A stretch of 64,000 nt of DNA, from positions 1,054,001 through 1,118,000 of the forward strand of contig JAXGOI010000001.1 in assembly GCA_040767605.1 (NCBI GenBank), written 5' to 3'. This DNA is from JAXGOI01 sp040767605. GTDB lineage: Bacteria > Bacillota > Dehalobacteriia > UBA4068. The notes under the pieces are model-generated. The model had not been told where the DNA came from, searched no databases, and saw nothing but the letters and a program-made list of their open reading frames with translations. Positions 49,366-57,855 of this stretch are shown here, piece by piece. How positions within the stretch are numbered: position 1 is the first letter of the stretch; each line of letters starts with the position of its first letter. Position numbers and translations under genes: made by a program.

Positions 49366-49532
49366 GCAGCCGGCTCTGCCCCATGTTTATAGGTAAACTG
49401 CATAGGGGCTTATCGGGGCCGCATATTTTGCATTATAGTCTTAATAAAGATATAGCCTTTTACAGTCTTTTTTTAATGGTTTAATATATATTGCTTTTTA
49501 CCTATACCTCATAAAATAAAGCTGGTAATATC

Positions 49533-49561
49533 TTGATATATACCCCTCTATCTGGTATAAT
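49533..49561 (+). promoter_or_regulatory. Promoter upstream of the LuxR-type gene
   Basis: TTGATA, 17 bases, TATAAT. It would give an mRNA leader of about 410 bases. A short GCGGG/CCCGC hairpin lies just before the ribosome site (49933-49946). Confidence 0.78.
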
Positions 49562-49974
49562 AGTATGGAATTATACATAAAAGAGCTTTCGTTTCCATAG
49601 CTTTGGCCTGGGGCGGGCCTTTAGAAGACAAATAAAAAACACTAAATATAATTATGGCAGCGGTATTTATTAAATAGCCGCCGGGTTTACAGGCAGGCCC
49701 TAATATAAAAGCATATCCGAGGGGCTTAATGCCGTTATAATAAAAGTCAAAAACAGCCGGGGAGCCGGGGAAAATACACCCCCAACCGCGGTTTTCCCAC
49801 TCTTTGGGGAAAGAATGCCTTAAGAGGCGCCTTAATAATCCTGCATTAAAGGTTAAAACTCAGGTAATAAGAAGTTTTGGCGCAAAGAATTCGGGAAGCA
49901 GCTTTTTGCCCCGTATTCTTTTAAAGATATAAGCGGGGTTTCCCGCCTTTGGATTTTTTCCGGAGGTAAAAACT

Positions 49975-52452
49975 ATGGAATACAGAAAAAACAAGGCGGC
50001 AGAACATCATTATTACTCCAATAGGCTAAAGCGTGAGCTGGAGCGGCTCCGTAAGGCTCCCTTTTCCATTGTTGAGGCCCCCTCGGGCTATGGTAAGACC
50101 ACGGCTGTGCGGGATTTTTTAGAGGCCACCGTTCCCCAGAGCGCGGAGCTCCATTGGTTTACGGCGGCGGATGAGCCCCCGGCGGATGGTTTTAGACGGC
50201 TTTGCCGCCAGCTGGAAAGGCTTGACCTCCCAACAGGTGGGCGGCTTTTGAGTATTGGCTTCCCTAATGCGGCGACTATTGGGGATGCCTGCGCTGCCCT
50301 GCGCTCCCTGGAATGCAGTCGTGAGACCTGGCTTGTAATTGATAATTTTCAGTTTTTAAGCGCCGACCTTCCCCCCTCTTTTTTGCTGGCGCTTTTAGAG
50401 CATGAGAGCGATTCTCTCCATATTGTCATTGTTACGCAAATGCTGGGGCGGGATATGCACACCGCCATTGCGGGGCGGGGCTTTCCTCATATCACCGCTT
50501 CCCATCTGAGGCTGGATGCCGGGGATATCCGCCGCTACTATGCCTTGGAGGGTGTTTCCGTTACTCAAAAAGAGGCCCTTGGGGTACAGCGCTGCACCGA
50601 GGGCTGGATTATAGCCGTATATCTGCAGCTTAGATCCTTTCGGGAAAGCGGCGCATTTTCCAATATGACCATTCTTTCCCTTATGGAGCAGCTGGTCTGG
50701 AATGGGTTGACAGAGGAGCAGAAGGATTTTATGCTGTGCTGCTCGCCTCTGGAAAATGCCTCCCTGCAGCAGATGTGCGTATTATTAGGCCGTAACGAGC
50801 TGCCTGATTGCGCTTTGGATGCCCTGCAAGGCCCCTTTATACGCTATGATTCCGCCGAGGGGCTTTATGAGCCCCATGGTATTCTCTTTGAGCTGTTGGC
50901 GCAAAAAAGGGCGGAGCGGGGAGATGCCTTTGAGAGGGAATGCCTTCTTAGGGCGGGAGATTTATGCCGGGATGAGGGCAGAACAAGAGAGGCGTTGGGT
51001 TTTTATTGGCGGGTAAGAGCCTATGACCGTATGCTGGCCCTTGATCTCTCTTATATGAGCCTGGAAACCCTTGGGGATATCTCTTTTTCAGATATTGCCC
51101 TGGATATTGCAAAATTCTGCCCGCCAAAGCTTCGGCAGGAGTTTCCCCTTTCCATGCTGCGTATTGCCTGGGCGCTTTTATCCGCAGGTTATATGAAGCC
51201 CTTTAAAGAGCTTATGCAGGAGCTCCATAGTATTATTAAGATTATTGCCGCCCAGGACGGAGATAAGCGCCTGCACGGCGAATGGCTGCTTTTATCCTCC
51301 TTTTTGCACCATCCCCGTCTGGAGGAAATGACGGAGGTTTTGCGGCAGGCCGCCCCGTTTTTTGCTGGGGAATGCTCCCGGGTAATTCGTCCGGAGGACC
51401 CCTGGCGCTCCGGCGACCATTATCCTTTCTCTGATTTTCATTCCCTTGCCGGTGAGGCCGACAGGGAGGCGGATGCCATGGAGATTTATATAGCCCTGTA
51501 TTCAAAGCTAACCAACGGCCATGGCAGCGGAGGCGACGCTTTATTTAGGGCCGAGCTTGCTTATCATCGGGGAGATTTAGGCAGGGCGGAAATTTATGCC
51601 TATAAGGCGGCCTTTCTTGCTGAAAGCTGCCGCCAGAGCGTAGTTCGGCTGGGCGCCGCGCTGCTTTTGGCTCAGATTGCCATGCATAAGGCGGATACAA
51701 TGGGCTGGCAATATGCTGTGGATTCTCTGGAAAGGGCTATATCATGCCCCATGAGGGACAGCCCCTTCCTCCGGCGTTTAATGGAGCTTGTCCGGGGTTC
51801 TCTCCAGACGGAGCTGGAAAAACAAAGGAGTATTGCGGATTGGCTGAAAATCGGAGATTTTGCCGGGCTGCCCTGTGCTCCGGTTATGAGTAATGCCCTT
51901 TTTGTGCATTTGCATTATTTACTTAATGAGGGGCGCTATTTTCAGCTTGTAGGCAGGCTGGAGGCGGAGTTCCCCGAAGGTATTCCGGCTCATCCCTTCC
52001 GGGATATGCTCTGGGCCCTCCTGCTGGCGGTGGGCTATTATAAAACGGGAAATAAAGAAAAAGCGGCTGTATTTATCCGGAGAGCCCTATGCGCTGCCTT
52101 GCCGGATGATATTTTGTTCCCCCTGGTCTCATTTTCCTTCCTCTTAGACGGGCTTCCTGAGGAGCTGATTGCAAGGGAGTACCCCAAGTATTTAGTAAGC
52201 TTCAGCAAGATTAAAGGCCGCTTTGCAGAGGGGTGGATCAAGCTGAACCATGATATAATCCCAAGCGAGCTGCCGGGAGACCTGACTCCGAGAGAGCGGG
52301 AGGTAGCTCTTCTTGCCGCCGGCGGTATGCGAAACGGCGAAATTGCCGAAAAGCTTATGGTTACGGAAAATACGGTGCGCGCCCATATGCGTGTAATTTT
52401 CCAAAAGCTGGATGTGGACCGCCGGGCTAAATTAGGAGAAAAACTTAAATAA
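49975..52452 (+). CDS. MalT-like LuxR-family ATP-dependent regulator
   Basis: 825 residues. An N-terminal NTPase (Walker A EAPSGYGKTTAVRDFL, residues 38-53; Walker B ETWLVIDNFQFL at about 118-130), a long helical, TPR-like middle region, and a C-terminal LuxR helix-turn-helix (LTPREREVALLAAGGMRNGE, then EKLMVTENTVRAHMRVIFQKL). This is the LAL/MalT class, which senses an unknown inducer through the middle region. Codon use is richer in G+C thirds than the surrounding genes. The ATG at 49975 follows GGAGG. Targets cannot be inferred; the neighbours are spoIIID and an XRE pair. Confidence 0.9.
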   Translation: MEYRKNKAAEHHYYSNRLKRELERLRKAPFSIVEAPSGYGKTTAVRDFLEATVPQSAELHWFTAADEPPADGFRRLCRQLERLDLPTGGRLLSIGFPNAATIGDACAALRSLECSRETWLVIDNFQFLSADLPPSFLLALLEHESDSLHIVIVTQMLGRDMHTAIAGRGFPHITASHLRLDAGDIRRYYALEGVSVTQKEALGVQRCTEGWIIAVYLQLRSFRESGAFSNMTILSLMEQLVWNGLTEEQKDFMLCCSPLENASLQQMCVLLGRNELPDCALDALQGPFIRYDSAEGLYEPHGILFELLAQKRAERGDAFERECLLRAGDLCRDEGRTREALGFYWRVRAYDRMLALDLSYMSLETLGDISFSDIALDIAKFCPPKLRQEFPLSMLRIAWALLSAGYMKPFKELMQELHSIIKIIAAQDGDKRLHGEWLLLSSFLHHPRLEEMTEVLRQAAPFFAGECSRVIRPEDPWRSGDHYPFSDFHSLAGEADREADAMEIYIALYSKLTNGHGSGGDALFRAELAYHRGDLGRAEIYAYKAAFLAESCRQSVVRLGAALLLAQIAMHKADTMGWQYAVDSLERAISCPMRDSPFLRRLMELVRGSLQTELEKQRSIADWLKIGDFAGLPCAPVMSNALFVHLHYLLNEGRYFQLVGRLEAEFPEGIPAHPFRDMLWALLLAVGYYKTGNKEKAAVFIRRALCAALPDDILFPLVSFSFLLDGLPEELIAREYPKYLVSFSKIKGRFAEGWIKLNHDIIPSELPGDLTPREREVALLAAGGMRNGEIAEKLMVTENTVRAHMRVIFQKLDVDRRAKLGEKLK

Positions 52453-52527
52453 AAGACTCTGTTTTTTGCAAACAGTCTTTTAAGAAAATATAAGAGCCCC
52501 ATTTATTTTAAAATAAATAGGGCTCTT
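52451..52527 (+). terminator. Two consecutive hairpins after the LuxR gene
   Basis: First: AAAAGACT and AGTCTTTT arms with bulged bases, 52451-52481. Second: a 36-base near-perfect self-complement (52492-52527) with one C-A mismatch. The first is probably the terminator. Confidence 0.75.
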
Positions 52528-52837
52528 ATATTATTAGGTAGGAGGTATATTTTATTAAGGTCCTGATGATGGCGGGTAAATTTGATTTAGACGGCACAGG
52601 CAACCTTGCCGTCCAGGTTCAAGAAGCCCGGCGGAAAGCGTCTTTGGGAATATCGGCAAATAAGAATAACGACTTAATTTAATATTGCAAGGGGTGCAGG
52701 GTCTATAAAACCTATGGTGGCGGCAGGGGGTTCTGGGCCAGGCTAGGGATTATAGCCCTACACAATTCCCCGGGCCCTGCAATAAATTATTTAATATACG
52801 CCGATACCTGTATTTATCGGCTGCAGGTAAAATCCTC
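52528..52837. other. Intergenic remnant region before spoIIID
   Basis: About 310 bp. A 38-codon frame (52566-52682) starts with ATG ATG behind AAGG but has no recognisable content. A GCCGATA/TATCGGC hairpin lies at 52800-52821. I assign no gene. Confidence 0.35.
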
Positions 52838-52868
52838 GTCATAAATTGCCCCCTTAGCCCATATATAT
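52838..52868 (+). promoter_or_regulatory. Sigma-E-like promoter of spoIIID
   Basis: GTCATAAA (52838-52845), 14 bases, CATATATAT (52860-52868). This fits the sigma-E consensus (about GTCATATT and CATACAAT/CATATATT) and spacing, and lies at the expected distance from spoIIID, a known sigma-E gene in Bacillus and Clostridium. Confidence 0.78.
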
Positions 52869-52899
52869 TTACAAAAAGCCGGGTGGGGAGGCTTGTGCC

Positions 52900-53151
52900 A
52901 TGCAGGAATATATTCAAAGAAGAGTAATGGAAATAAGCAATTATATAATTGAAAGCTCCGCTACAGTAAGGCAAACGGCCAGTGTTTTTGGGGTAAGCAA
53001 AAGCACAGTACATAAAGATGTAACCGAAAGGCTGCCCCTTATTAATGAAATGGTAGCCGCCAGGGTCAGAGATATTTTAGACACAAATAAGGCCGAGCGC
53101 CATTTGCGAGGGGGAGAGGCCACAAAAAGAAAATATTTATCTCAAAAATAG
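52900..53151 (+). CDS. spoIIID: Sporulation transcription factor SpoIIID
   Basis: DNA-binding regulator of the mother-cell programme during sporulation. 83 residues, with the family sequence EYIQRRVMEISNYIIESSAT, then VRQTASVFGVSKSTVHKDVT (HTH) and the basic C-terminal half RVRDILDTNKAERHLRGG. Length and content match SpoIIID throughout. The ATG at 52900 follows GGGGAGG. spoIIID followed by mbl is a conserved pair. Its presence shows that the organism is a spore former or descends from one. Confidence 0.96.
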   Translation: MQEYIQRRVMEISNYIIESSATVRQTASVFGVSKSTVHKDVTERLPLINEMVAARVRDILDTNKAERHLRGGEATKRKYLSQK

Positions 53152-53256
53152 CCTAAATTTTAAAGGTAATATTTGGCCGGGTTTAAAGCTTCGCTAATTT
53201 TCAGCTTAAGCAGCTACAAACTTCTCTAAATATTTAGGGGTTAAAAAAATATAAAT

Positions 53257-53290
53257 AAAAGCAGGCATACCTTAAGGTATGCCTGCTTTT
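53257..53290 (+). terminator. Perfect 34-base palindromic terminator after spoIIID
   Basis: AAAAGCAGGCATACCTT and its exact complement (17-bp arms, no loop spacing), ending in TTTT. The rest of the 411-bp gap to mbl holds no gene that I see. Confidence 0.85.
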
Positions 53291-53562
53291 AGTGGGATAG
53301 AGATTAATCGGGTTAAGAAATTTATCCCAATAAAAAACTGTTTACGGGCCCTTGTTTATAGGTGAGACTAAAGGGATAGATTAGGGGGAGATTAATAGGA
53401 GAGATTAAGCAGAGGCCGGATTTAGAGCCAGAAAGGAAAATAGGGCGTAATGTAGAATAAAAGGAAGGATAGCTAAATGTTTTGTCTAAAATAATTTTTA
53501 TTTATATAATAAACCTGATATTTTAAGTTATTTTAAAGAATAAAAGGAAAAGGGGCAGTGGG

Positions 53563-54597
53563 ATGGGCTTTTTCAGCATGGGGGCAGATATCGGAATAGA
53601 TTTAGGCACAGCCAGCATTTTAATTTATGTTAAGGGCAAAGGTATTGTTTTAAAAGAGCCTTCCGTTGTGGCAATAGATCAAAAGGCGGGCTATATAATT
53701 GCCATTGGGGAGGAAGCCCGCCGTATGCTGGGGAGAACCCCCGGGAATATTGTAGCCATCCGCCCCATGAGGGAAGGGGTTATTGCCGATTATGATATAA
53801 CCGAAAAAATGCTCCGTTATTTTATCAGCAAAGCCTGCGGCAATAACTGGCTCTTTAAGCCCCGGGTTATGGTATGTATCCCCTCAGGCGTAACCGGGGT
53901 TGAGGAAAGGGCCGTTCGTCAGGCCGCCCTTCAATCCGGCGCCCGCCAGGCATATTTAATGGAAGAGCCTTTGGCGGCTGCCTTAGGCGCCGGCCTGGAT
54001 GTTTCCAGCCCCTCCGGGAGTATGATAATAGATATCGGCGGGGGAACCACGGATATTGCTGTTTTGGCCCTAGGGGGCATAGTTTGCAGTAAATCCCTGC
54101 GGGTTGGGGGAGATAAATTTGATGAAGCGATTGTTCGCTATGTACGCAGGGCCCATAATCTTTTAATCGGCGAGCGCTTTGCCGAGGATTTAAAAATGTC
54201 GGTAGGGACGGCTTTTGTTAAGGGCCTGAAAGATAATAAAGTTATGGATGTTCGGGGCAGAGATCTTTTAACGGGGCTTCCTAAAAGCGTAAGTATTTCT
54301 TCTTTGGAATGCTGCGAGGCCATGCAGGAGCCTTTAGAAAATATAGTTGCCGCCTTAAGAGAGGTTCTGGAAATTACCCCGCCGGAGCTTTCGGCGGATA
54401 TTATTGATAAAGGCCTTGTTATGACAGGGGGCGGAGCCTTACTTCATGGTCTGGACGCTCTTCTTTCCCATGAATCCGGCTTGCCGGTGCATATTTCGGA
54501 GGATCCGGTTTCCTGTGTGGCAAGGGGTACGGGCAAGGCTCTTTCTCAGCTGCATATGCTCCGTAATTCCAAGGGTTTTGCCAAGCAGGCTTTATAG
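53563..54597 (+). CDS. mbl: MreB-family rod-shape protein, Mbl type
   Basis: Actin-like protein that guides side-wall peptidoglycan synthesis. 344 residues: MGADIGIDLGTASILIYVKG, EEARRMLGRTPGNIVAIRPM, IDIGGGTTDIAVLALGGI and VMTGGGALLHGLDALL, the standard actin-fold nucleotide motifs. I call it Mbl rather than MreB from the spoIIID-mbl gene pair and the absence of mreCD next to it. The ATG at 53563 follows AAGGGGC. Closed by a terminator at 54617. Confidence 0.94.
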   Translation: MGFFSMGADIGIDLGTASILIYVKGKGIVLKEPSVVAIDQKAGYIIAIGEEARRMLGRTPGNIVAIRPMREGVIADYDITEKMLRYFISKACGNNWLFKPRVMVCIPSGVTGVEERAVRQAALQSGARQAYLMEEPLAAALGAGLDVSSPSGSMIIDIGGGTTDIAVLALGGIVCSKSLRVGGDKFDEAIVRYVRRAHNLLIGERFAEDLKMSVGTAFVKGLKDNKVMDVRGRDLLTGLPKSVSISSLECCEAMQEPLENIVAALREVLEITPPELSADIIDKGLVMTGGGALLHGLDALLSHESGLPVHISEDPVSCVARGTGKALSQLHMLRNSKGFAKQAL

Positions 54598-54616
54598 GGG
54601 GCTTACAGCGGTTTTT

Positions 54617-54645
54617 AAAGAGCGGCTTTATTAAAGCCGCTCTTT
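54617..54645 (+). terminator. Intrinsic terminator after mbl
   Basis: AAAGAGCGGCTTTA and its complement with a short loop, ending CTTTATG. A 14-bp stem. Confidence 0.88.
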
Positions 54646-54838
54646 ATGTTTAATCGGGAATATTTTACCCGCACGATATAGGGACAAAAAGTATTTGGCC
54701 TCAAAAACCCCTTGCTAAGAGGGGCTTATGCTTTTTGATACAAAGTTTTTAAAGGTAAAAACGGTTTATTGTCGAATAGTTTTGAATAGGGCTTATGGTG
54801 CCTAAGAATACCTCAGGCTTTAATGGGGGAATCTTTTA

Positions 54839-55477
54839 ATGAATATTAAGGCAAAAAGGGAGAATATTTTTAAAAAGTTAAAAAACATCGCTTTACCAAA
54901 TCTGCCCCTAAAGGGGTGGAAGTTTTTAGCTTTTTTCTTTTTACTGGGGCTCTTTTGGGGTTTTTCGGCTTTTGCTTTTAGCCATCCCGGCAGCAGCAGC
55001 GACCCTTTAGTAAGCAAAGGCTGGACGGATAAATATATAAATGAAAGCTTTAATAAATTAGAGCAAAATATTGCTTCTTTAAAAATTCAGGCGGCGGCTT
55101 TAAAAAAGGGCCGCCATATAGTGCTTTATCCGGGTAAAAAGGAGGCTGCCATAAACGGTGTGGCCTATGTTCTGGATATTGCCCCTAAAATAATTAACGG
55201 TACAACCCTTTTGCCCCTGCGCTTTGTAGGGGAGGGTTTATCCGCCGATGTAAACTGGGATAATATAAATAAAACCGTTACCTGCCTAAAAAGCGGAGTA
55301 AAAATTATTTTACCCCTTAATGGTAAAACCGCGCAGGTAAACGGCAAAAATTATACCCTCCTTGCGGCTCCGGTTATGGATAGCGGCAGGGTATTGGTGC
55401 CTGCCCGCTTTATTGCCGAGGCTTTTGGCGCAACGGTAAACTGGGATAGCGTAAATAAAAGAATAGATATTAAATAA
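54839..55477 (+). CDS. Membrane-anchored protein with copper amine oxidase N-domain (stalk) repeats
   Basis: 212 residues: a basic head, one transmembrane helix (FLAFFFLLGLFWGFSAFAF, residues about 30-48), a short linker with a coiled-coil stretch (KLEQNIASLKIQAAALKKG), then two repeats of the copper amine oxidase-like N-terminal stalk domain, one with TTLLPLRFVGEGLSADVNWD and one with RVLVPARFIAEAFGATVNWD. Such domains are common in Clostridial surface proteins and bind neither copper nor amine. It sits between mbl and an LCP transferase gene, which suggests a role at the cell wall. ATG at 54839 behind GGGGG. Confidence 0.82.
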   Translation: MNIKAKRENIFKKLKNIALPNLPLKGWKFLAFFFLLGLFWGFSAFAFSHPGSSSDPLVSKGWTDKYINESFNKLEQNIASLKIQAAALKKGRHIVLYPGKKEAAINGVAYVLDIAPKIINGTTLLPLRFVGEGLSADVNWDNINKTVTCLKSGVKIILPLNGKTAQVNGKNYTLLAAPVMDSGRVLVPARFIAEAFGATVNWDSVNKRIDIK

Positions 55478-55593
55478 ATATAGATATTAAATAATGCTGA
55501 AACAAAGCTTAAAGGGCAGCCCTTAAAACGGATAAAAGCCGCCCTGAAATTAAGAAAGACTTGACTTAAGCTTCCTTAAACGGAGGGTGTTAA

Positions 55594-56610
55594 ATGCCTG
55601 AAATAGAAAATGAATTTTGGCAGCCCAAGGGGAGATGCTTTAAAAGAGAATCCCGCTTTCACCGGCTTTCAACAGAGAGAAGAATATGTTTGGTTCTTCT
55701 TTGTCTTTTTACCCTCATTTGGTGTTTTTATTTAGGGGTGGCTATTGCCGGCGCAAGCGCCCCGGCCTGGGAGGGTTATCAGGTTACCGGGGAAGATTTT
55801 ATGCCCTTTAACCCCCAAGATCTTATTGAAAACCTTGACCATGACGGCGTTCAGATTATTTTAATGGTAGGCTGCGATAAACGCCCGGATGATATCGGCC
55901 GTACGGATACTATTATGCTGGCCTTTATACAACCCCAAACCGGGGAGGCCAAAGTTCTTTCAATCCCCAGGGATACCTATGTTACTATTCCCGGGGGTGG
56001 CAAAACAAAAATAAACCATGCCTATTCCTTTGGGGGTATGCCCCTTACCACGGCTACTATTGAAAGCGTTTTCGGGATTAAAGTTGATAATTATGTAGAG
56101 GTGGATTTTAACGGCTTTGCGGCCCTTGTGGATGCTCTTGGCGGCGTTACTCTGGATATCCCTCAAAAAATGGTTAACCCTTTGGAGGGGATTAATTTGG
56201 CCGCAGGGGATAATCAAAGGCTGGATGGAGCAAGAGCCCTGCAATTTGTCCGCTTCAGGGAGCCTCTTCAGGCGGATATCGGCAGAATAAACCGCCAGCA
56301 GCAATTTATTAAGGCGGTTATAAATGAAGTAACCACACCCGGGGTTATTTTAAAAATCCCCAAACTTGTGGATGTGGCTATGAATAATATTAAAACAGAT
56401 TTAAATACAAAAGAGCTGCTTTCTTTAGCAAATTTAGTTTTACGGGCCGATATTTCCTCTTTAGAATTAATGGTAACCCCGGGGGATGGCAAATATATAA
56501 ATAAGGTAAGCTATTGGGTAATGGATGAAGACCAGAAGGAAAACCTTATCCGCTACCTTATGGGGGAGGATTTCCCCGACGAAACAAAAAACCATACCGG
56601 CTGTGTATGA
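55594..56610 (+). CDS. LytR-CpsA-Psr family wall-polymer transferase
   Basis: LCP enzymes move lipid-linked glycopolymers onto peptidoglycan. 338 residues: a cytoplasmic head, one transmembrane helix (ICLVLLCLFTLIWCFYLGVAI), then the catalytic domain with MVGCDKRPDDIGRTDTIMLAF, VLSIPRDTYVTIPG, KINHAYSFGG and VRFREPLQADIGRINRQQQF, which contain the Arg and Asp residues that bind the pyrophosphate. The ATG at 55594 follows GGAGGG. The TagA-type transferase gene follows 97 bases later. An S-layer protein lies further along, so the polymer may anchor SLH domains. Confidence 0.9.
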   Translation: MPEIENEFWQPKGRCFKRESRFHRLSTERRICLVLLCLFTLIWCFYLGVAIAGASAPAWEGYQVTGEDFMPFNPQDLIENLDHDGVQIILMVGCDKRPDDIGRTDTIMLAFIQPQTGEAKVLSIPRDTYVTIPGGGKTKINHAYSFGGMPLTTATIESVFGIKVDNYVEVDFNGFAALVDALGGVTLDIPQKMVNPLEGINLAAGDNQRLDGARALQFVRFREPLQADIGRINRQQQFIKAVINEVTTPGVILKIPKLVDVAMNNIKTDLNTKELLSLANLVLRADISSLELMVTPGDGKYINKVSYWVMDEDQKENLIRYLMGEDFPDETKNHTGCV

Positions 56611-56707
56611 TAATTTGCCCCCCAATAATTAAATGCCTAAATGCCTAATAAATGAATAGTTTTGGACATAGGCAGGCGGGTTAAAAGCGGCCTTAAGGAG
56701 CAATATT

Positions 56708-57472
56708 GTGAAAATACTGGGAATACGGGTGGATAATCTGGATATGGTTCAGGCCCTTTGCCGGGTTCATGAATTTATGGGGGCAAATACCCCCGGGCAG
56801 ATTATTACCCTTAATGCCGAAATTTTATATAATGCCCGGCGGCTGCCGGAATTTAAAGAGATAATTGAAAAGGCGGATTTAGTTACCCCGGATGGCTCGG
56901 GTATTGTTTGGGCCGCAAAAAAGCTGGGGGAGCCCCTTAAAGAGCGGGTTACGGGAATAGATTTAATGACGGAAATCTGCCGCCAAGCGGCCCCCAACAG
57001 TTGGCCCGTCTATTTATTGGGGGGGCGGCCGGGCATAGCCCAAGCCGCCGCGGAGAATTTAGAAAAGCTCTTCCCCGGTATAGAAATTGCCGGCTTCAGA
57101 GACGGCTATTTTAATCCGGAGGAAGAAAGCTCTGTTGTTGAAGAAATTAATGCCTCCGGCGCTAAAATCCTTTTTGCCGCCTTAGGCGCACCTAAGCAGG
57201 AATTTTGGCTAAACAGCCAGAAAAATACCCTTAATGCAAAAGTTTTAATGGGGGTAGGGGGCAGTTTGGATGTTCTCTCCGGCCAGGTTAAGCGGGCGCC
57301 GCTAATTTTTCAAAAACTTGGCATAGAATGGCTTTGGCGTTTGCTTTTGCAGCCCTGGCGAATTAAAAGGGCCCTGGTTTTACCTAAATTTATGCTGGCC
57401 GTTATAAAAAGCCGGCACCAGCGTAAACTTAACCAGCCCCGGCAGGAGAATAAGCGCCGCCAGCTCCCTTAA
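56708..57472 (+). CDS. WecG/TagA/CpsF-type glycosyltransferase
   Basis: Adds the second sugar (often N-acetylmannosamine) to a lipid-linked wall polymer. 254 residues with ITLNAEILYNARR, ADLVTPDGSGIVWAAKKLG, ERVTGIDLM, VYLLGGRPG, LFAALGAPKQEFW and VLMGVGGSLDVLSGQVKRAP, all signature parts of the family. The start is GTG at 56708 after AAGGAG. Together with the LCP protein before it, this suggests local synthesis and attachment of a secondary wall polymer. Which sugars are used cannot be told. Confidence 0.92.
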   Translation: MKILGIRVDNLDMVQALCRVHEFMGANTPGQIITLNAEILYNARRLPEFKEIIEKADLVTPDGSGIVWAAKKLGEPLKERVTGIDLMTEICRQAAPNSWPVYLLGGRPGIAQAAAENLEKLFPGIEIAGFRDGYFNPEEESSVVEEINASGAKILFAALGAPKQEFWLNSQKNTLNAKVLMGVGGSLDVLSGQVKRAPLIFQKLGIEWLWRLLLQPWRIKRALVLPKFMLAVIKSRHQRKLNQPRQENKRRQLP

Positions 57473-57855
57473 AATTAAAGGGCAATAATAATTAATAAAT
57501 AATAATTGCTAAAGCCTTTGGCGGCCTAAAAGCAAAATTGGCCTTGCTAAATTTTCAAAAACCACCACCATCTTGTACTGGCCTTTTGCCTCGGGGCGCA
57601 AAAAATATAAAAAATATTTTAAAAAACCTGCAAGAAAACCGCCAAAAACTTGTATTTATTTACGAAGGGCGTATTTTGCTCTTTATTCCAGTTATATTTT
57701 ATTACATATTTTAAGCAAGCTTCTTTAAACAAGGCTAACTGTTCTTTGGCAGCTGAATAAAGCATATTTTATTAAAGTTTTTTTAGGTATATAAAGTTTC
57801 TAAAGGAGGCTAGCCTTTAGACACTTAAATAAATTTTTTTAAGGAGGATTCACGC
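57473..57855 (+). promoter_or_regulatory. Long AT-rich leader of the S-layer gene with a 5'-stabiliser-like hairpin
   Basis: 383 bp without a gene. Near its end a hairpin TCTAAAGG, loop AGGCTAG, CCTTTAGA (57799-57821) contains a second AAAGGAGG, 40 bases before the real ribosome site AAGGAGG (57840-57846). I could not assign a single promoter; several TTG.../TATA combinations are weak. Confidence 0.55.

Noticed and set aside
49212..49403. 63-codon minus-strand frame in the XRE-LuxR gap
   Set aside because: Crosses the 44-bp repeats, has no ribosome site and no recognisable content.
52566..52682. 38-codon frame starting ATG ATG before spoIIID
   Set aside because: Weak ribosome site and no recognisable content; may be chance or a gene remnant.
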